The notes: a model not told the origin generated them from the sequence alone. 64,000 nucleotides of DNA from an uncultured Flavobacteriaceae bacterium (GCA_947494205.1 CANLUH010000010.1:1-64000); one strand, 5' to 3'. Numbered from the stretch's first letter, positions 26,143 to 35,483 are shown. Translations and numbers: made by a program.

Positions 26143-26240
26143 TGTTAAGCATTAATCATTACTAAGATTTAAGACCAAAAATAGACATCAGATGATTTTT
26201 GCTTAACACTTAAATCTTTACTCTGGTGTCTATTTTTGGT
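26143..26240 (+). promoter_or_regulatory. Interleaved inverted blocks C-A-B-C'-A'-B' upstream of the 26254 gene
   Basis: Three blocks are each followed by an inverted copy, but in the same, not reversed, order. C is 26143-26159 (TGTTAAGCATTAATCAT) and C' 26192-26208 (15/17 match). A is 26164-26173 (AAGATTTAAG) and A' 26209-26218 (10/10). B is 26174-26192 (ACCAAAAATAGACATCAGA) and B' 26222-26240 (18/19). The three stems cross each other, so only one can form without a pseudoknot. B' ends 13 nt before the ATG at 26254. The arrangement suggests a switching leader RNA or a relic of rearranged repeats; the choice is open. Confidence 0.55.
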
Positions 26241-26253
26241 TTATTTATATATC

Positions 26254-26580
26254 ATGACAACACAAGAACGACTTATACTAATACAATCAATGGCAAAAAG
26301 TAAAAATATTGTAATATCAACTATTACTCAAAACTTATTGGACACCTATTATGATGATAGATTTGTTGGAGATTACCTTTATCACCTTTTACATGAAGAA
26401 CAACTAAGTACAGAAAGCATGTCCGAAGTTCTCGGTTTTGATGCACAAAAGTTTTATACTTTGCATCAAAATACAATACATCTTATTTTTAAAGCAAACA
26501 CCTCGTGGCAAGAAGACCTTAGTGAATCATTACAAGTAGGGATAAAAAAGATTCTTGAAACAATTGGAGAAATGGAATAA
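26254..26580 (+). CDS. Small hypothetical cytosolic protein
   Basis: Start chosen at ATG 26254 (MTTQERLILIQSMAKSK), because the alternative ATG at 26236 lies inside the B' arm of the upstream inverted repeats. The 108-residue product is acidic and predicted mainly helical, with no signal peptide, membrane segment or cysteine motif. The middle contains a short LYHLLHEEQLSTESMSEVLGFD helix-turn-helix-like stretch, of which the strongest part is STESMSEVLGF. No family recognised. It has its own terminator, so it is probably monocistronic and controlled by the unusual leader. Confidence 0.6.
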   Translation: MTTQERLILIQSMAKSKNIVISTITQNLLDTYYDDRFVGDYLYHLLHEEQLSTESMSEVLGFDAQKFYTLHQNTIHLIFKANTSWQEDLSESLQVGIKKILETIGEME

Positions 26581-26590
26581 TGTCATTAGT

Positions 26591-26617
26591 AAAACACTTA
26601 TAAAAAGTGTTTTTTTA
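26591..26617 (+). terminator. Intrinsic terminator of the 26254 gene
   Basis: AAAACACTT, ATAA, AAAGTGTTTT followed by a T run. It begins 10 nt after the stop codon. The stem sequence AAAACACTT is shared with the terminator at 26049. Confidence 0.8.
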
Positions 26618-26626
26618 ATAAAAGGA

Positions 26627-26869
26627 TTATAATTTATTCTGTTGGTACTTATCAAGTAAATACCCTGTTTTAAAACTTCTAAATTCAGTTACCGTATTTA
26701 TTTCTGTATCATAGACAACTTCTACAAAGAATTTATCTACAGCATAGCAATTACAACGTTCTTTTTCTGTAACGTGATTATCTAAGAAAGTACCTTGATT
26801 AATAACAATTTCGTACTTTTCATTAAACTCTAAAAGATTGAATTCGTATGATAACGATGATGATAAAAA
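26627..26869 (-). pseudogene. Decayed minus-strand gene fragment without a start codon
   Basis: A minus-strand frame is open from 26869 to a stop at 26627 and encodes well-formed protein sequence (YEFNLLEFNEKYEIVINQG, then NHVTEKERCNCYAVDKFFVEVVYD). It has no in-frame ATG; an ATG at about 26873 is in another frame (MIFIIIVII), so a frameshift or 5' loss is likely. The fragment contains the cysteine pair CNC. No family recognised. Its upstream end overlaps the FNR-like site of the nrf locus. Confidence 0.5.
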
Positions 26870-26873
26870 TCAT
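26860..26873. promoter_or_regulatory. FNR/CRP-type operator candidate upstream of the nrf locus
   Basis: ATGATAAAAATCAT is a perfect palindrome with half-sites TGAT and ATCA separated by four bases, the layout of the FNR consensus TTGATnnnnATCAA. Its centre (26866.5) is about 43 nt upstream of the start site predicted from the -7-like CATATTTG at 26896-26903, the position expected for class II activation. Confidence 0.5.
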
Positions 26874-26895
26874 TTTTATTTGTATTTTCATACAC

Positions 26896-26903
26896 CATAT
26901 TTG
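26896..26903 (+). promoter_or_regulatory. Probable -7 element of the nrf locus
   Basis: CATATTTG differs from TAnnTTTG at the first base only. No good TTG is found 20 nt upstream, which fits an activator-dependent promoter served by the palindrome at 26860-26873. The start codon follows 22 nt later. Confidence 0.4.
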
Positions 26904-26925
26904 TCCATTGTAAAAACATATATAA

Positions 26926-28209
26926 ATGAATACTTCTAAAAAAATAATCTTACTACTCGTCATACCTATGATGACATCATTGAGTATTTATGCACAGACG
27001 TTTAAAATTGATGCAGACATAAGACCTCGCTTTGAATACCGCCACGGTTTCGGGAATTTATTTCCAGATAATGCAGACCCAGCAGCTTTTGTGGTACAAA
27101 GAACACGTTTAAATTTAAACTATAAAATTAATAAACTTACAATTATGATGAGTTTTCAAGATGTTAGTACTTGGGGAGATACGAAGCAAATTGATCCAAC
27201 AGATAGTAATAATTCATTCTCATTATTTCAAGGCTGGATTAATTATGACATTAATAACAATTGGTCTACAAAATTAGGACGACAAGTTATTTCTTATGAC
27301 AATCAACGTATTTTAGGAGGATTAGATTGGGCTATGCAAGGACGTTTTCATGATGCAGCGTTAATAAAATACAAAAAAGAAACCCTTATTGCCGATTTTG
27401 GTTTTGCCTTTAGTCAAGAAAATCAAAGACAATTAGGCACAGACTTTAATTTATTTGGGGCATTCACCTATAAAACGATGCAATTTGCCTATCTAAAAAA
27501 AGATTGGGATAAACTTTCCGCAAGTTTTCTATTTTTAAATAATGGTTTTCAGAAATTCACAGGCGACGATAACGATATACCAGATGGCGTTTATAATAGG
27601 CAAACAACAGGTACCTACTTCTCCTTCCCTATTGATGCCATACAATTAAATGGTACGGCGTACTATCAGTTTGGAAAAGCAAATGCCAATACCAACCTAT
27701 CAGCATATCAAGTCGCTTTAGAGGCAAATTATAAACCTAACACAACACTTTTTGGTTTAGGTTTAGAATTATTAAGTGGTACAAATCAAAATGGCGATTC
27801 TAAAAATAAATCGTTTTTTCCATTGTATGGTACAAATCATAAATTTAACGGTTTTATGGACTATTTCTATGTTGGTAATCACGCCAATAATGTTGGTTTA
27901 AACGATTTATATTTAAAAACTATTTTTAAAACTGGCGAGAAATCAAGTCTACTTGTGAAAGGACATTATTTTACAGCTAATGCAAAATTAAATAATAGTG
28001 CAGATAGCTATTTAGGTACAGAACTAGATATGGTCTATACACAAAAGCTAATGCCTTATATAACATTAAATGTTGGTTATTCGCATTTATTTGCTTCTGA
28101 TAGTATGTCTATAATAAAAGTAGGACGACCAAACGACAATACTAATAACTGGGCTTGGGTACAATTAAAGGTTACTCCTACTCTATTTAATAGTGCCTTA
28201 AAAAAGTAG
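26926..28209 (+). CDS. Alginate-export-family outer membrane porin linked to nitrite reductase
   Basis: A 427-residue beta-barrel protein with a signal peptide ending at SIYAQ. The barrel pattern begins IDADIRPRFEYRHGFG and VVQRTRLNLNYKI, then TKLGRQVISYDNQRILGGLDW, which is the signature of Alginate_exp-type porins. It ends with a barrel strand (WVQLKVTPTLF). The gene is the first of the nrf locus, 54 nt before nrfH. In Bacteroidetes these porins recur beside respiratory genes and probably admit small anions. Nitrite as substrate is inferred from context. Confidence 0.85.
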   Translation: MNTSKKIILLLVIPMMTSLSIYAQTFKIDADIRPRFEYRHGFGNLFPDNADPAAFVVQRTRLNLNYKINKLTIMMSFQDVSTWGDTKQIDPTDSNNSFSLFQGWINYDINNNWSTKLGRQVISYDNQRILGGLDWAMQGRFHDAALIKYKKETLIADFGFAFSQENQRQLGTDFNLFGAFTYKTMQFAYLKKDWDKLSASFLFLNNGFQKFTGDDNDIPDGVYNRQTTGTYFSFPIDAIQLNGTAYYQFGKANANTNLSAYQVALEANYKPNTTLFGLGLELLSGTNQNGDSKNKSFFPLYGTNHKFNGFMDYFYVGNHANNVGLNDLYLKTIFKTGEKSSLLVKGHYFTANAKLNNSADSYLGTELDMVYTQKLMPYITLNVGYSHLFASDSMSIIKVGRPNDNTNNWAWVQLKVTPTLFNSALKK

Positions 28210-28263
28210 AGTAATAGCATTAATTAGAGTTAATAATTTAATACCTTTAAGCATAACAAAAAC

Positions 28264-28863
28264 TTGAAAATTAAATTTAACATATTACCCAAGGATTCTA
28301 AATGGCGAAAAACAGCAATGTTTTTCATAGCTGTTGTAATTGGCCTAGGTTTATTTATGGCAAGAGAATCTAAAATAGTCTCTTATTTATCAGACGATCC
28401 TCAAGCCTGCGTTAACTGTCACGTTATGACACCCGTTTATAATAGTTGGATGCATAGTTCACACAGAGAATGGGCAAAATGTAACGATTGCCATGTTCCC
28501 CATAATAATGTCTTTAATAAGTACTATTTTAAAGCAAAAGATGGTTTGTATCATGCATCAGTTTTTACAGCTAGAGCCGAACCCGATGTTATTAAAATGA
28601 AAGAAGCATCGCAAAAAGTAGTACAACAAAATTGTATACGCTGTCATGTACAACAAGTCACCCAAGTAAAATATAATGGCTGGTTAGAAGGACATAAAGA
28701 AAATAGAACAGGACGACAATGTTGGAGTTGCCACAAACAAGTACCTCACGGTAAATTACATGGTTTAACAACCGTAAAATTCAACATAGCTCCTTTACCT
28801 ACAGATCAAGAAGAACTTGTTATTCCATCTTGGATGGAAAACCAACTCAAGAATAAGGATTAA
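28264..28863 (+). CDS. nrfH: Cytochrome c nitrite reductase small subunit NrfH
   Basis: A 199-residue tetraheme cytochrome of the NapC/NirT family. A TTG start at 28264 gives a short basic N-terminus before the single membrane anchor (about 18-33). Four CxxCH heme sites are visible: CVNCH, CNDCH, CIRCH and CWSCH. NrfH takes electrons from menaquinol and passes them to NrfA. The only nearby ATG (28318) would begin within the anchor helix, so TTG is preferred. nrfA follows 11 nt later, as expected for the NrfHA complex. Confidence 0.95.
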   Translation: MKIKFNILPKDSKWRKTAMFFIAVVIGLGLFMARESKIVSYLSDDPQACVNCHVMTPVYNSWMHSSHREWAKCNDCHVPHNNVFNKYYFKAKDGLYHASVFTARAEPDVIKMKEASQKVVQQNCIRCHVQQVTQVKYNGWLEGHKENRTGRQCWSCHKQVPHGKLHGLTTVKFNIAPLPTDQEELVIPSWMENQLKNKD

Positions 28864-28874
28864 AATCACAATAG

Positions 28875-30374
28875 ATGAAAAATAAAATATTATTTATCGT
28901 AACCATTATAGTTGTTTTCTTGCTTGGCTTATTAGCATCAAGCATTGTTAATAGAAAGTCTGAAGCAAAATACCAATTTGTACCTAAAGTGGATATTGCT
29001 GAGAATGAGCCTCGAAATAATGTTTGGGGAGAAAACTTTCCACTAGAATACCAATCCTCTTTACAAACTTTAGACACCTCGTTTGCTACTTATCAAGGTG
29101 GTTCTGCCATGCGAGATGTTCTTGAAGAAGATCCGCGTTTAGTCATTTTATTTGCAGGATATGGATTTTCTAAAGATTATAATCAAGGTCGTGGTCATGC
29201 CTATGCTATAGAAGATATTCATAATACATTACGAACAGGAGGTCCAGAAGGCAAAGGAGATGGCCCAATGCCAGCAACCTGTTGGACCTGTAAAAGTCCT
29301 GATGTACCACGTTTAATGAACGAAATAGGTATTGCTGAGTTTTATAGTGGAAAATGGGCAGATAAAGGCGAACAAATAGTAAATCCAATAGGTTGTGCAG
29401 ATTGTCATGATCCGCAAAGTATGAAACTACGTATTACACGTCCTGCTTTAGTGGAAGCCTTTGATACTATGGGAAAAGATATTAATCAAGCCACACACAA
29501 CGAAATGCGTTCACTAGTTTGTGCGCAATGCCATGTGGAATATTACTTCGATAAAAAACTACCAGGAAAAGAAGGAGTACCTTATTTGAAATTTCCTTGG
29601 AAAGATGGTTTTACAGTTGAAGCGATGGAAAACTATTACGATAATATTGAGTTCTCAGACTGGACACATAAATTAAGTAAAACACCAATGCTTAAAGCAC
29701 AACACCCAGGTTATGAAACATTTGTAACTGGAGTTCACGCAGATAGAGGCGTTTCTTGTGCAGATTGCCACATGCCATATAAAAGTGAAGGTGGTCAGAA
29801 ATTTACAGACCATCATATCCGTTCCCCTTTAGCCAATACATCTAATGCTTGTCAAGTCTGTCATAGAGAAGAGTCTGATAAACTTATAACTAACGTATAT
29901 GAAAGACAACGTAAAGCAACAGAAAACCGTTTAAAACTAGAAGACCTTTTAGTTAAAGCACATTTAGAAGCAAAAAAATGCTGGGATTTAGGAGCGACAG
30001 AAGAGCAAATGAAACCTATTTTAACTAATATTCGTCACGCACAATGGCGTTGGGATTATTCGGCAGCCTCTCACGGTGCCTCTTTTCATTCACCAGTTGA
30101 AACAGCTAGAGTTATTGGAAGTGGTTTAGTCGTAGCACAAGAAGCTCGTGTAAAATTAGCACGAATGCTCGCTGGCTTAGGACATAATAAACCTATTGAA
30201 ATGCCAGATGTTTCTACAAAAGAAAAAGCGCAAGAATTTATAGGTTTGGATATGGAAAAATTGCATGCTGAAAAGAAAGCGTTCAAAAAGAACTTATTAC
30301 CAAAATGGCTCGAAGAAGCAAAAGCGCGCGAAGCAACCTATGACGATAATAAAGCAGTTTCATCTACAGATTAA
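28875..30374 (+). CDS. nrfA: Cytochrome c552, ammonia-forming nitrite reductase NrfA
   Basis: A 499-residue pentaheme enzyme that reduces nitrite to ammonium with six electrons in the periplasm. The catalytic heme is bound by CWTCK, in which lysine replaces histidine as the proximal ligand. Four further sites are CADCH, CAQCH, CADCH and CQVCH. The KAQHPGYETF block carries an active-site-type histidine. One N-terminal hydrophobic helix (about 5-24) serves as signal or anchor. It lies directly after nrfH and is closed by a strong terminator before ccsBA. Confidence 0.97.
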   Translation: MKNKILFIVTIIVVFLLGLLASSIVNRKSEAKYQFVPKVDIAENEPRNNVWGENFPLEYQSSLQTLDTSFATYQGGSAMRDVLEEDPRLVILFAGYGFSKDYNQGRGHAYAIEDIHNTLRTGGPEGKGDGPMPATCWTCKSPDVPRLMNEIGIAEFYSGKWADKGEQIVNPIGCADCHDPQSMKLRITRPALVEAFDTMGKDINQATHNEMRSLVCAQCHVEYYFDKKLPGKEGVPYLKFPWKDGFTVEAMENYYDNIEFSDWTHKLSKTPMLKAQHPGYETFVTGVHADRGVSCADCHMPYKSEGGQKFTDHHIRSPLANTSNACQVCHREESDKLITNVYERQRKATENRLKLEDLLVKAHLEAKKCWDLGATEEQMKPILTNIRHAQWRWDYSAASHGASFHSPVETARVIGSGLVVAQEARVKLARMLAGLGHNKPIEMPDVSTKEKAQEFIGLDMEKLHAEKKAFKKNLLPKWLEEAKAREATYDDNKAVSSTD

Positions 30375-30396
30375 TTTTAACTCAAAAACTATTAAA

Positions 30397-30433
30397 AAGA
30401 TACCTTTCTATACTACTATAGAAGGTATCTTTA
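30397..30433 (+). terminator. Intrinsic terminator between nrfA and ccsBA
   Basis: AAAGATACCTTTCTATA and TATAGAAGGTATCTTT pair with a short loop and are followed by TTATTATTT. Only a single bulged T interrupts the stem. ccsBA starts 31 nt later, so it either has its own promoter or depends on read-through. Confidence 0.75.
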
Positions 30434-30463
30434 TTATTTAAAGTAATTACATACAGACCATAA

Positions 30464-33400
30464 ATGAATAAACTCTACCGCCTATTCGCTTCCCCAATAC
30501 TAGCGACGTTACTCCTTTTTGTATTCGCTATAACAATGGCTGTCGCTACCTTTATAGAAAACGACTTTGGTACAGCAACCGCATGGAAACTTATTTACGA
30601 TGCTTGGTGGTTTGAGCTGGTTATGATTGGTTTGGGTATTTGTTTCATAATGAATATTTATAAATACAAACTTTTTCGTTTAGAAAAGTGGCCATTATTA
30701 CTATTCCATCTTGCATTTATCATTATTTTAATTGGAGCAAGTATTACACGCTACAATTCTTATGGAGGTATTATGCGTATTCGCGAAGGTGCTTCATCTA
30801 ACGTTATTATTTCCGATGCCAATTATCTTCATATTCATTTAACCGATGGAAACACAACGAAAACGGTTAGAAAAGCACTAACCTTTTCGCCTTTAAGTGA
30901 TAATAATTTTAGTATTACTACAGACTTTAATAATACACCAATAACCATATCATACAACAGATTTGTAGCAGATGCCATTCCTCAAATAAAAGACGACCAA
31001 CCCAATGGAAAACCAATGATTCAAATGGTGGTTTCTGCAGGAAACGGTAGACAGTCTGTCTTTTTAGAACAAGGCGAAATTGAAGCTATAGGACAACACC
31101 AACATAAAGTTGGTTTCGATGTTGATGAACCAGGTGTTATTAATATTACCGAAAAAGAAGGTGTTTTTAGTATTCTATCACCAAGAAATCTAAGCACATT
31201 TGTAATGGCAACTGAAACTGCTGGAACAATAAAAAAAGATAGCCTGCATACGATACAATTACGCACCTTATATCGTGATGGCGATGCCTCTTTTGTACCA
31301 CTATCCTATCACCCTAAAGCAACCATTAGTTTGGTTAGCGAAGCGGAAAAACCAAAAGATAATGACGAGCAAAAAGATGATGCATTGGTTTTAAACGTAA
31401 AAGTAAATAACACCGAAAAAGAATCGATTTTATTATACAGACAAGGTTTTTTACCAACAACACACGATATTGAAATAGACAATATTAAAGTAACATTATC
31501 TTATGGGGCTGAACCTGTAATAACGCCATTTTCTATTCATTTAGACGATTTCCAATTAGAGCGCTATCCGGGGTCTACAAGTCCATCTGCATATGCAAGT
31601 GAAATAAAAGTAATTGATAACACTACAGAAATACCGCATCGTATTTTTATGAATAATGTATTAGATTATAAAGGCTATCGCTTTTTTCAAGCCAGTTACG
31701 ATACCGATGAATTAGGCACTGTTTTAGCAGTAAATCATGATGCTTTAGGCACAAACGTGACCTATTTAGGTTATTTTTTAATGATGATAGGTATGTTTTT
31801 TACTCTCTTCGGTAAAACTTCGCGTTTCACTTTAATAAATAAGAAATTAAAGAAACTGAAGCATAAGACATTATTACTACTCTTCTTTTTAGTCTCTACA
31901 ACGTCATTTTCTCAAAATGAAAACACTGAAAAACCAAAAATTCCAGAAGTAACCATAGAGACCATAAAACAACAAATAGTTAACGAACAACATGCGGAAT
32001 TGTTTGGAAGGTTAATGGTGCAAGATTTAGACGGAAGAATAAAACCGATTAATACATTAGCATCAGAATTTTTAAGAAAGCTCTCACGTAAACCCTATTT
32101 CAAATTCACTAAAAACGGAGAAAGTATTCATTTAAATGCTAATCAAGCCTTTTTAGCCATGCAATCGTCTGCAAATGTTTGGCAATTTATTCCGATTATA
32201 AAAGTAGACACAAAAAAAGGTGGTGAACTTTTTAAAGACTTAGATGTTAGCGATGATGGATTAGTCTCTTTTATCGATTTGTTAGATGATACTGGAAAAT
32301 ACATTCTAGGAGAAGTTGTTGAGCAAGCCAATAAAAAGAAACCCGCCGAACGTAGTGAATTTGATAAGGAAGTTATTAAAGTAGATGAACGTTTTAATAT
32401 TTTATTTAATGTCTTTTCTGGAAACTACTTAAAGGTATTTCCTAATAGTAATGATGATAATAATAAATGGCACAGTCAAACACATCATTTTGAAGATTTC
32501 CCAACTGAAGATGGTCAATTTGCTAAGCAAATTATTCCGAATTACTTTAAAGACGTTAATGAAAAAAACTGGTTTGAGGCTAGTGAAAAACTAGGCTATA
32601 TTAAAACATTTCAAGATGTTTTAGGAAAAGAAATTATTCCAAGTAGAAAACGTATCGAAGCCGAATTATGGTACAATCAATTAAACCTAAATTTTTGGTT
32701 GTTTCAAGCCTTCTTTACTTTGGGTGCTATACTTTTAGTCTTATCTATTATTAAAATATTTAGCAGAAAAAAAGGTGTAGAATTCGTTTGGAATGGCTTA
32801 ATATTAGTAACACTTATAAGTTTTATCCTATTTACAGGAAATATCATTTTACGTTGGTATGTTGCACAACATGCCCCTTGGAGTAACGGATACGAAATGT
32901 TGGTGTTTGTAGCATGGGTATTACTTCTCTGTGGTTTAATGACGTTTAGGAAATCGGATTTTGCTTTACCCCTTTCTACTCTATTTTCTGGCGCATTATT
33001 GTTTGTAAGTTATTTAGACTGGTTGAGTCCAGAAATAACCAACTTAATGCCTGTATTAAAATCGTTTTGGCTAAAAGTACACGTTGCTACTATTGTTAGT
33101 AGTTATGCGCCTTTAGCCTTATCTGCTGTTTTAGGTTTTATGGCATTACTCCTTTATATTTTTAGAACAGAAAAAACAAAAGACGCAATTAACATTCGTA
33201 TTAAAGAACTAACTTATATTAATGAAATCTCAATGACTATTGGCCTGTTTGTTTTAGCTGTAGGTACTTTTTTAGGTGGTATTTGGGCCAACGAAAGTTG
33301 GGGGCGTTATTGGGCATGGGATCCCAAAGAAACTTGGGCACTCATTAGCGTAATTGTATATGTTATTGTCTTACATTTACGTTTTATTCCAGCATTAAAA

Positions 33401-33616
33401 AGTCGTTATGTTTTAAATACAGCAAGTGTATTTGCATTTGGTTCTATTATTATGACTTCGTTTGGAGTTAACTATTACTTGTCAGGTTTGCACAGTTACG
33501 CTGCTGGAGATCCAGTTCCAGTGCCTAAGTTTATTTATGTATTAGTAGCTATTGTTATTATTGTTTCGGTTTTGGCCTATTTTAGAAAGAAGAAATATCA
33601 AACTAAAAAAACATAA
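30464..33616 (+). CDS. ccsBA: Fused cytochrome c biogenesis protein CcsBA (ResB-ResC)
   Basis: A 1050-residue fusion. The ResB/CcsB part has early helices (about 10-32, 45-65, 75-93) and a large periplasmic domain. After a middle hydrophobic segment (around 420-480) and a soluble section (about 490-730) comes a ResC/CcsA part with multiple helices. The heme-handling WWD-type motif reads ESWGRYWAWDPKETWALI. System II synthases of this type export heme and attach it to CxxCH motifs. Here the gene lies beside nrfHA, and a dedicated synthase is often needed for the CxxCK site of NrfA; that specialisation is inference. Confidence 0.95.
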   Translation: MNKLYRLFASPILATLLLFVFAITMAVATFIENDFGTATAWKLIYDAWWFELVMIGLGICFIMNIYKYKLFRLEKWPLLLFHLAFIIILIGASITRYNSYGGIMRIREGASSNVIISDANYLHIHLTDGNTTKTVRKALTFSPLSDNNFSITTDFNNTPITISYNRFVADAIPQIKDDQPNGKPMIQMVVSAGNGRQSVFLEQGEIEAIGQHQHKVGFDVDEPGVINITEKEGVFSILSPRNLSTFVMATETAGTIKKDSLHTIQLRTLYRDGDASFVPLSYHPKATISLVSEAEKPKDNDEQKDDALVLNVKVNNTEKESILLYRQGFLPTTHDIEIDNIKVTLSYGAEPVITPFSIHLDDFQLERYPGSTSPSAYASEIKVIDNTTEIPHRIFMNNVLDYKGYRFFQASYDTDELGTVLAVNHDALGTNVTYLGYFLMMIGMFFTLFGKTSRFTLINKKLKKLKHKTLLLLFFLVSTTSFSQNENTEKPKIPEVTIETIKQQIVNEQHAELFGRLMVQDLDGRIKPINTLASEFLRKLSRKPYFKFTKNGESIHLNANQAFLAMQSSANVWQFIPIIKVDTKKGGELFKDLDVSDDGLVSFIDLLDDTGKYILGEVVEQANKKKPAERSEFDKEVIKVDERFNILFNVFSGNYLKVFPNSNDDNNKWHSQTHHFEDFPTEDGQFAKQIIPNYFKDVNEKNWFEASEKLGYIKTFQDVLGKEIIPSRKRIEAELWYNQLNLNFWLFQAFFTLGAILLVLSIIKIFSRKKGVEFVWNGLILVTLISFILFTGNIILRWYVAQHAPWSNGYEMLVFVAWVLLLCGLMTFRKSDFALPLSTLFSGALLFVSYLDWLSPEITNLMPVLKSFWLKVHVATIVSSYAPLALSAVLGFMALLLYIFRTEKTKDAINIRIKELTYINEISMTIGLFVLAVGTFLGGIWANESWGRYWAWDPKETWALISVIVYVIVLHLRFIPALKSRYVLNTASVFAFGSIIMTSFGVNYYLSGLHSYAAGDPVPVPKFIYVLVAIVIIVSVLAYFRKKKYQTKKT

Positions 33617-33617
33617 C

Positions 33618-35456
33618 ATGACTACTGTTTTAATTATTCTAACGATAACAATTATTCTTTTTATTTGGGGGAAATTCACGCCAGACATTGTTGCCTTAAT
33701 GTCAATGCTAAGTCTCTTTTTATTTGGCATTTTAGATTTAACTGAAACATTAAGTGGGTTTAGTAATCCAACCGTAATCATGATTGCTTCCCTTTTTATT
33801 ATTGGAGAAGGGTTATCTCAAACAGGTTGGACGGCTTTAGCTGGGCAAAAATTTGTAAAATGGGCAGGAAAAAGTGTTCCAAAATTATTAGTATTAGTTA
33901 CATTAGGTTCGGGTGTTTTATCTGGTTTTGTAAGTAACACAGGAACGGTAGCAACCTTATTACCTGTTACAGTATCTGCAGCATATAAAATTGGTACAGT
34001 ACCTTCAAAATTATTAATACCAGTAGCCTTTGGATCGAATACTGGTGGGCTATTAACCTTAACAGGAACGCCACCAAATATTATAGCAAGTAATGCACTA
34101 GTAGAAAATGGTTTTGAAGCCTTTTCATTTTTCGAATTTGCTTTAATAGGCATCCCTTTATTGCTAATTTCAGTTTTATATTTTCGATTCATAGGGTCTA
34201 AACTACTTCCAGAAAATACAACGGAAAATCAACCTATAAATATTGATTCAGAAATGCACGAGTGGATAAAAAATTATAGTATAGATGAAAATATCTACCG
34301 CTTACGCATTCGTTCCATGTCTCCATTATTGGATACAACTATTGGGACTTGGAACTTTGAAGAAAAATATAACGTTTCAATCATTCGATTAAAGAGAAGA
34401 AAAGTTAATCCATTAAAAGGTATCAAAACATTTGTTGAATTTCCTTCAACAGATACAGAAATGAGATACCACGATATTATTACTGTTAAAGGGGAAACAG
34501 AAGCTATAGATCGGTTTATTATTGAGTTTCAACTTGGCATCCTTCCTTTTAAAAATGAAGACGACAATTTAAAAGAAGAGTTTATAAATCAAGAAGTGGG
34601 TATGGCCGAAATGATTGTGACACCAAAATCACTTTTTCTAGGACATAATATACCAATGGGTTTGTATTTAGAGCAAGTTGGTATTCAATTATTAGCAGCT
34701 TCTAGAAATAATAAACCTCTAAAAGATAAAAATGTATCAGTAAAGGCTGGTGATGCTTTTATTATTCGAGGAACTTGGGAACGGATTGAACATTTAAAAA
34801 GTGTGTATAAAAACTTGGTCATTTCTGGAAGTCCAGAAAATATGGCTAAAGACGTGAATAAATTAACTTACAAGTCTTACACAGCATTGGCAATGCTTTT
34901 GGTTATGATTGTGTTATTAGTCTTTAAAATTGTTCCAGGAGCCATTGCAGCTATGATTAGCGCAGGTGTTATTTTAGTAACGGGCTGTGTACCTATAGCA
35001 AAGGCATATAAAGGTATTAGCTGGATTAGTGTTATCATGATTGCTGCTATGATCCCTATGGGTATTGCGCTTCAAAAAACGGGTATTGCCGAACTAGCTG
35101 CCAATAGTTTAGTGTCTAACTTAGGCAATATTCACCCTATTGTTTTATTAGGCGGAATCTTTTTACTAACTACTGGTTTTAGTCAAGCCATAAATAATTC
35201 AGCTACAGCTGTATTAATGGCACCAATAGCTATTATAGCAGCAACAGCCCTAAATATTTCTCCACAACCTTTTATGATTGTTGTCGCTATTAGTGCTTCT
35301 ACCGCTTTTTTAACACCGGTTGGTACTACAACAAATGCAATGGTAATGGCAGCAGGAGATTATAAATTTATGAATTATGTAAAAGTTGGCACTCCATTAT
35401 TATTGTTATTCTTTATAATATCTTTAATTTTAGTACCCCTAATTTGGCCTTTTTAA
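33618..35456 (+). CDS. SLC13-family permease with RCK_C (TrkA-C) domains
   Basis: Start chosen at ATG 33618 (MTTVLIILT), 1 nt after the ccsBA stop; a longer frame from 33552 overlaps ccsBA. The 612-residue protein has N-terminal transport helices with GFSNPTVIMIASLFI and SNTGTVATLLPV, then two soluble RCK_C-type domains (about 205-400), then a second helix block containing SQAINNSATAVLMAPIA. This is the layout of the SLC13/ArsB-like YbiR group, sodium-coupled carriers of sulfate or dicarboxylates. The substrate is not evident. Placement directly behind ccsBA suggests co-expression with the nitrite respiration genes. Confidence 0.9.
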   Translation: MTTVLIILTITIILFIWGKFTPDIVALMSMLSLFLFGILDLTETLSGFSNPTVIMIASLFIIGEGLSQTGWTALAGQKFVKWAGKSVPKLLVLVTLGSGVLSGFVSNTGTVATLLPVTVSAAYKIGTVPSKLLIPVAFGSNTGGLLTLTGTPPNIIASNALVENGFEAFSFFEFALIGIPLLLISVLYFRFIGSKLLPENTTENQPINIDSEMHEWIKNYSIDENIYRLRIRSMSPLLDTTIGTWNFEEKYNVSIIRLKRRKVNPLKGIKTFVEFPSTDTEMRYHDIITVKGETEAIDRFIIEFQLGILPFKNEDDNLKEEFINQEVGMAEMIVTPKSLFLGHNIPMGLYLEQVGIQLLAASRNNKPLKDKNVSVKAGDAFIIRGTWERIEHLKSVYKNLVISGSPENMAKDVNKLTYKSYTALAMLLVMIVLLVFKIVPGAIAAMISAGVILVTGCVPIAKAYKGISWISVIMIAAMIPMGIALQKTGIAELAANSLVSNLGNIHPIVLLGGIFLLTTGFSQAINNSATAVLMAPIAIIAATALNISPQPFMIVVAISASTAFLTPVGTTTNAMVMAAGDYKFMNYVKVGTPLLLLFFIISLILVPLIWPF

Positions 35457-35483
35457 ACTAAACTCTCAAAAGACTTAAACGTA

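Noticed and set aside
31021-32331. Minus-strand ORFs inside ccsBA
   Set aside because: Antisense to a conserved coding region, with no promoter or protein-like features.
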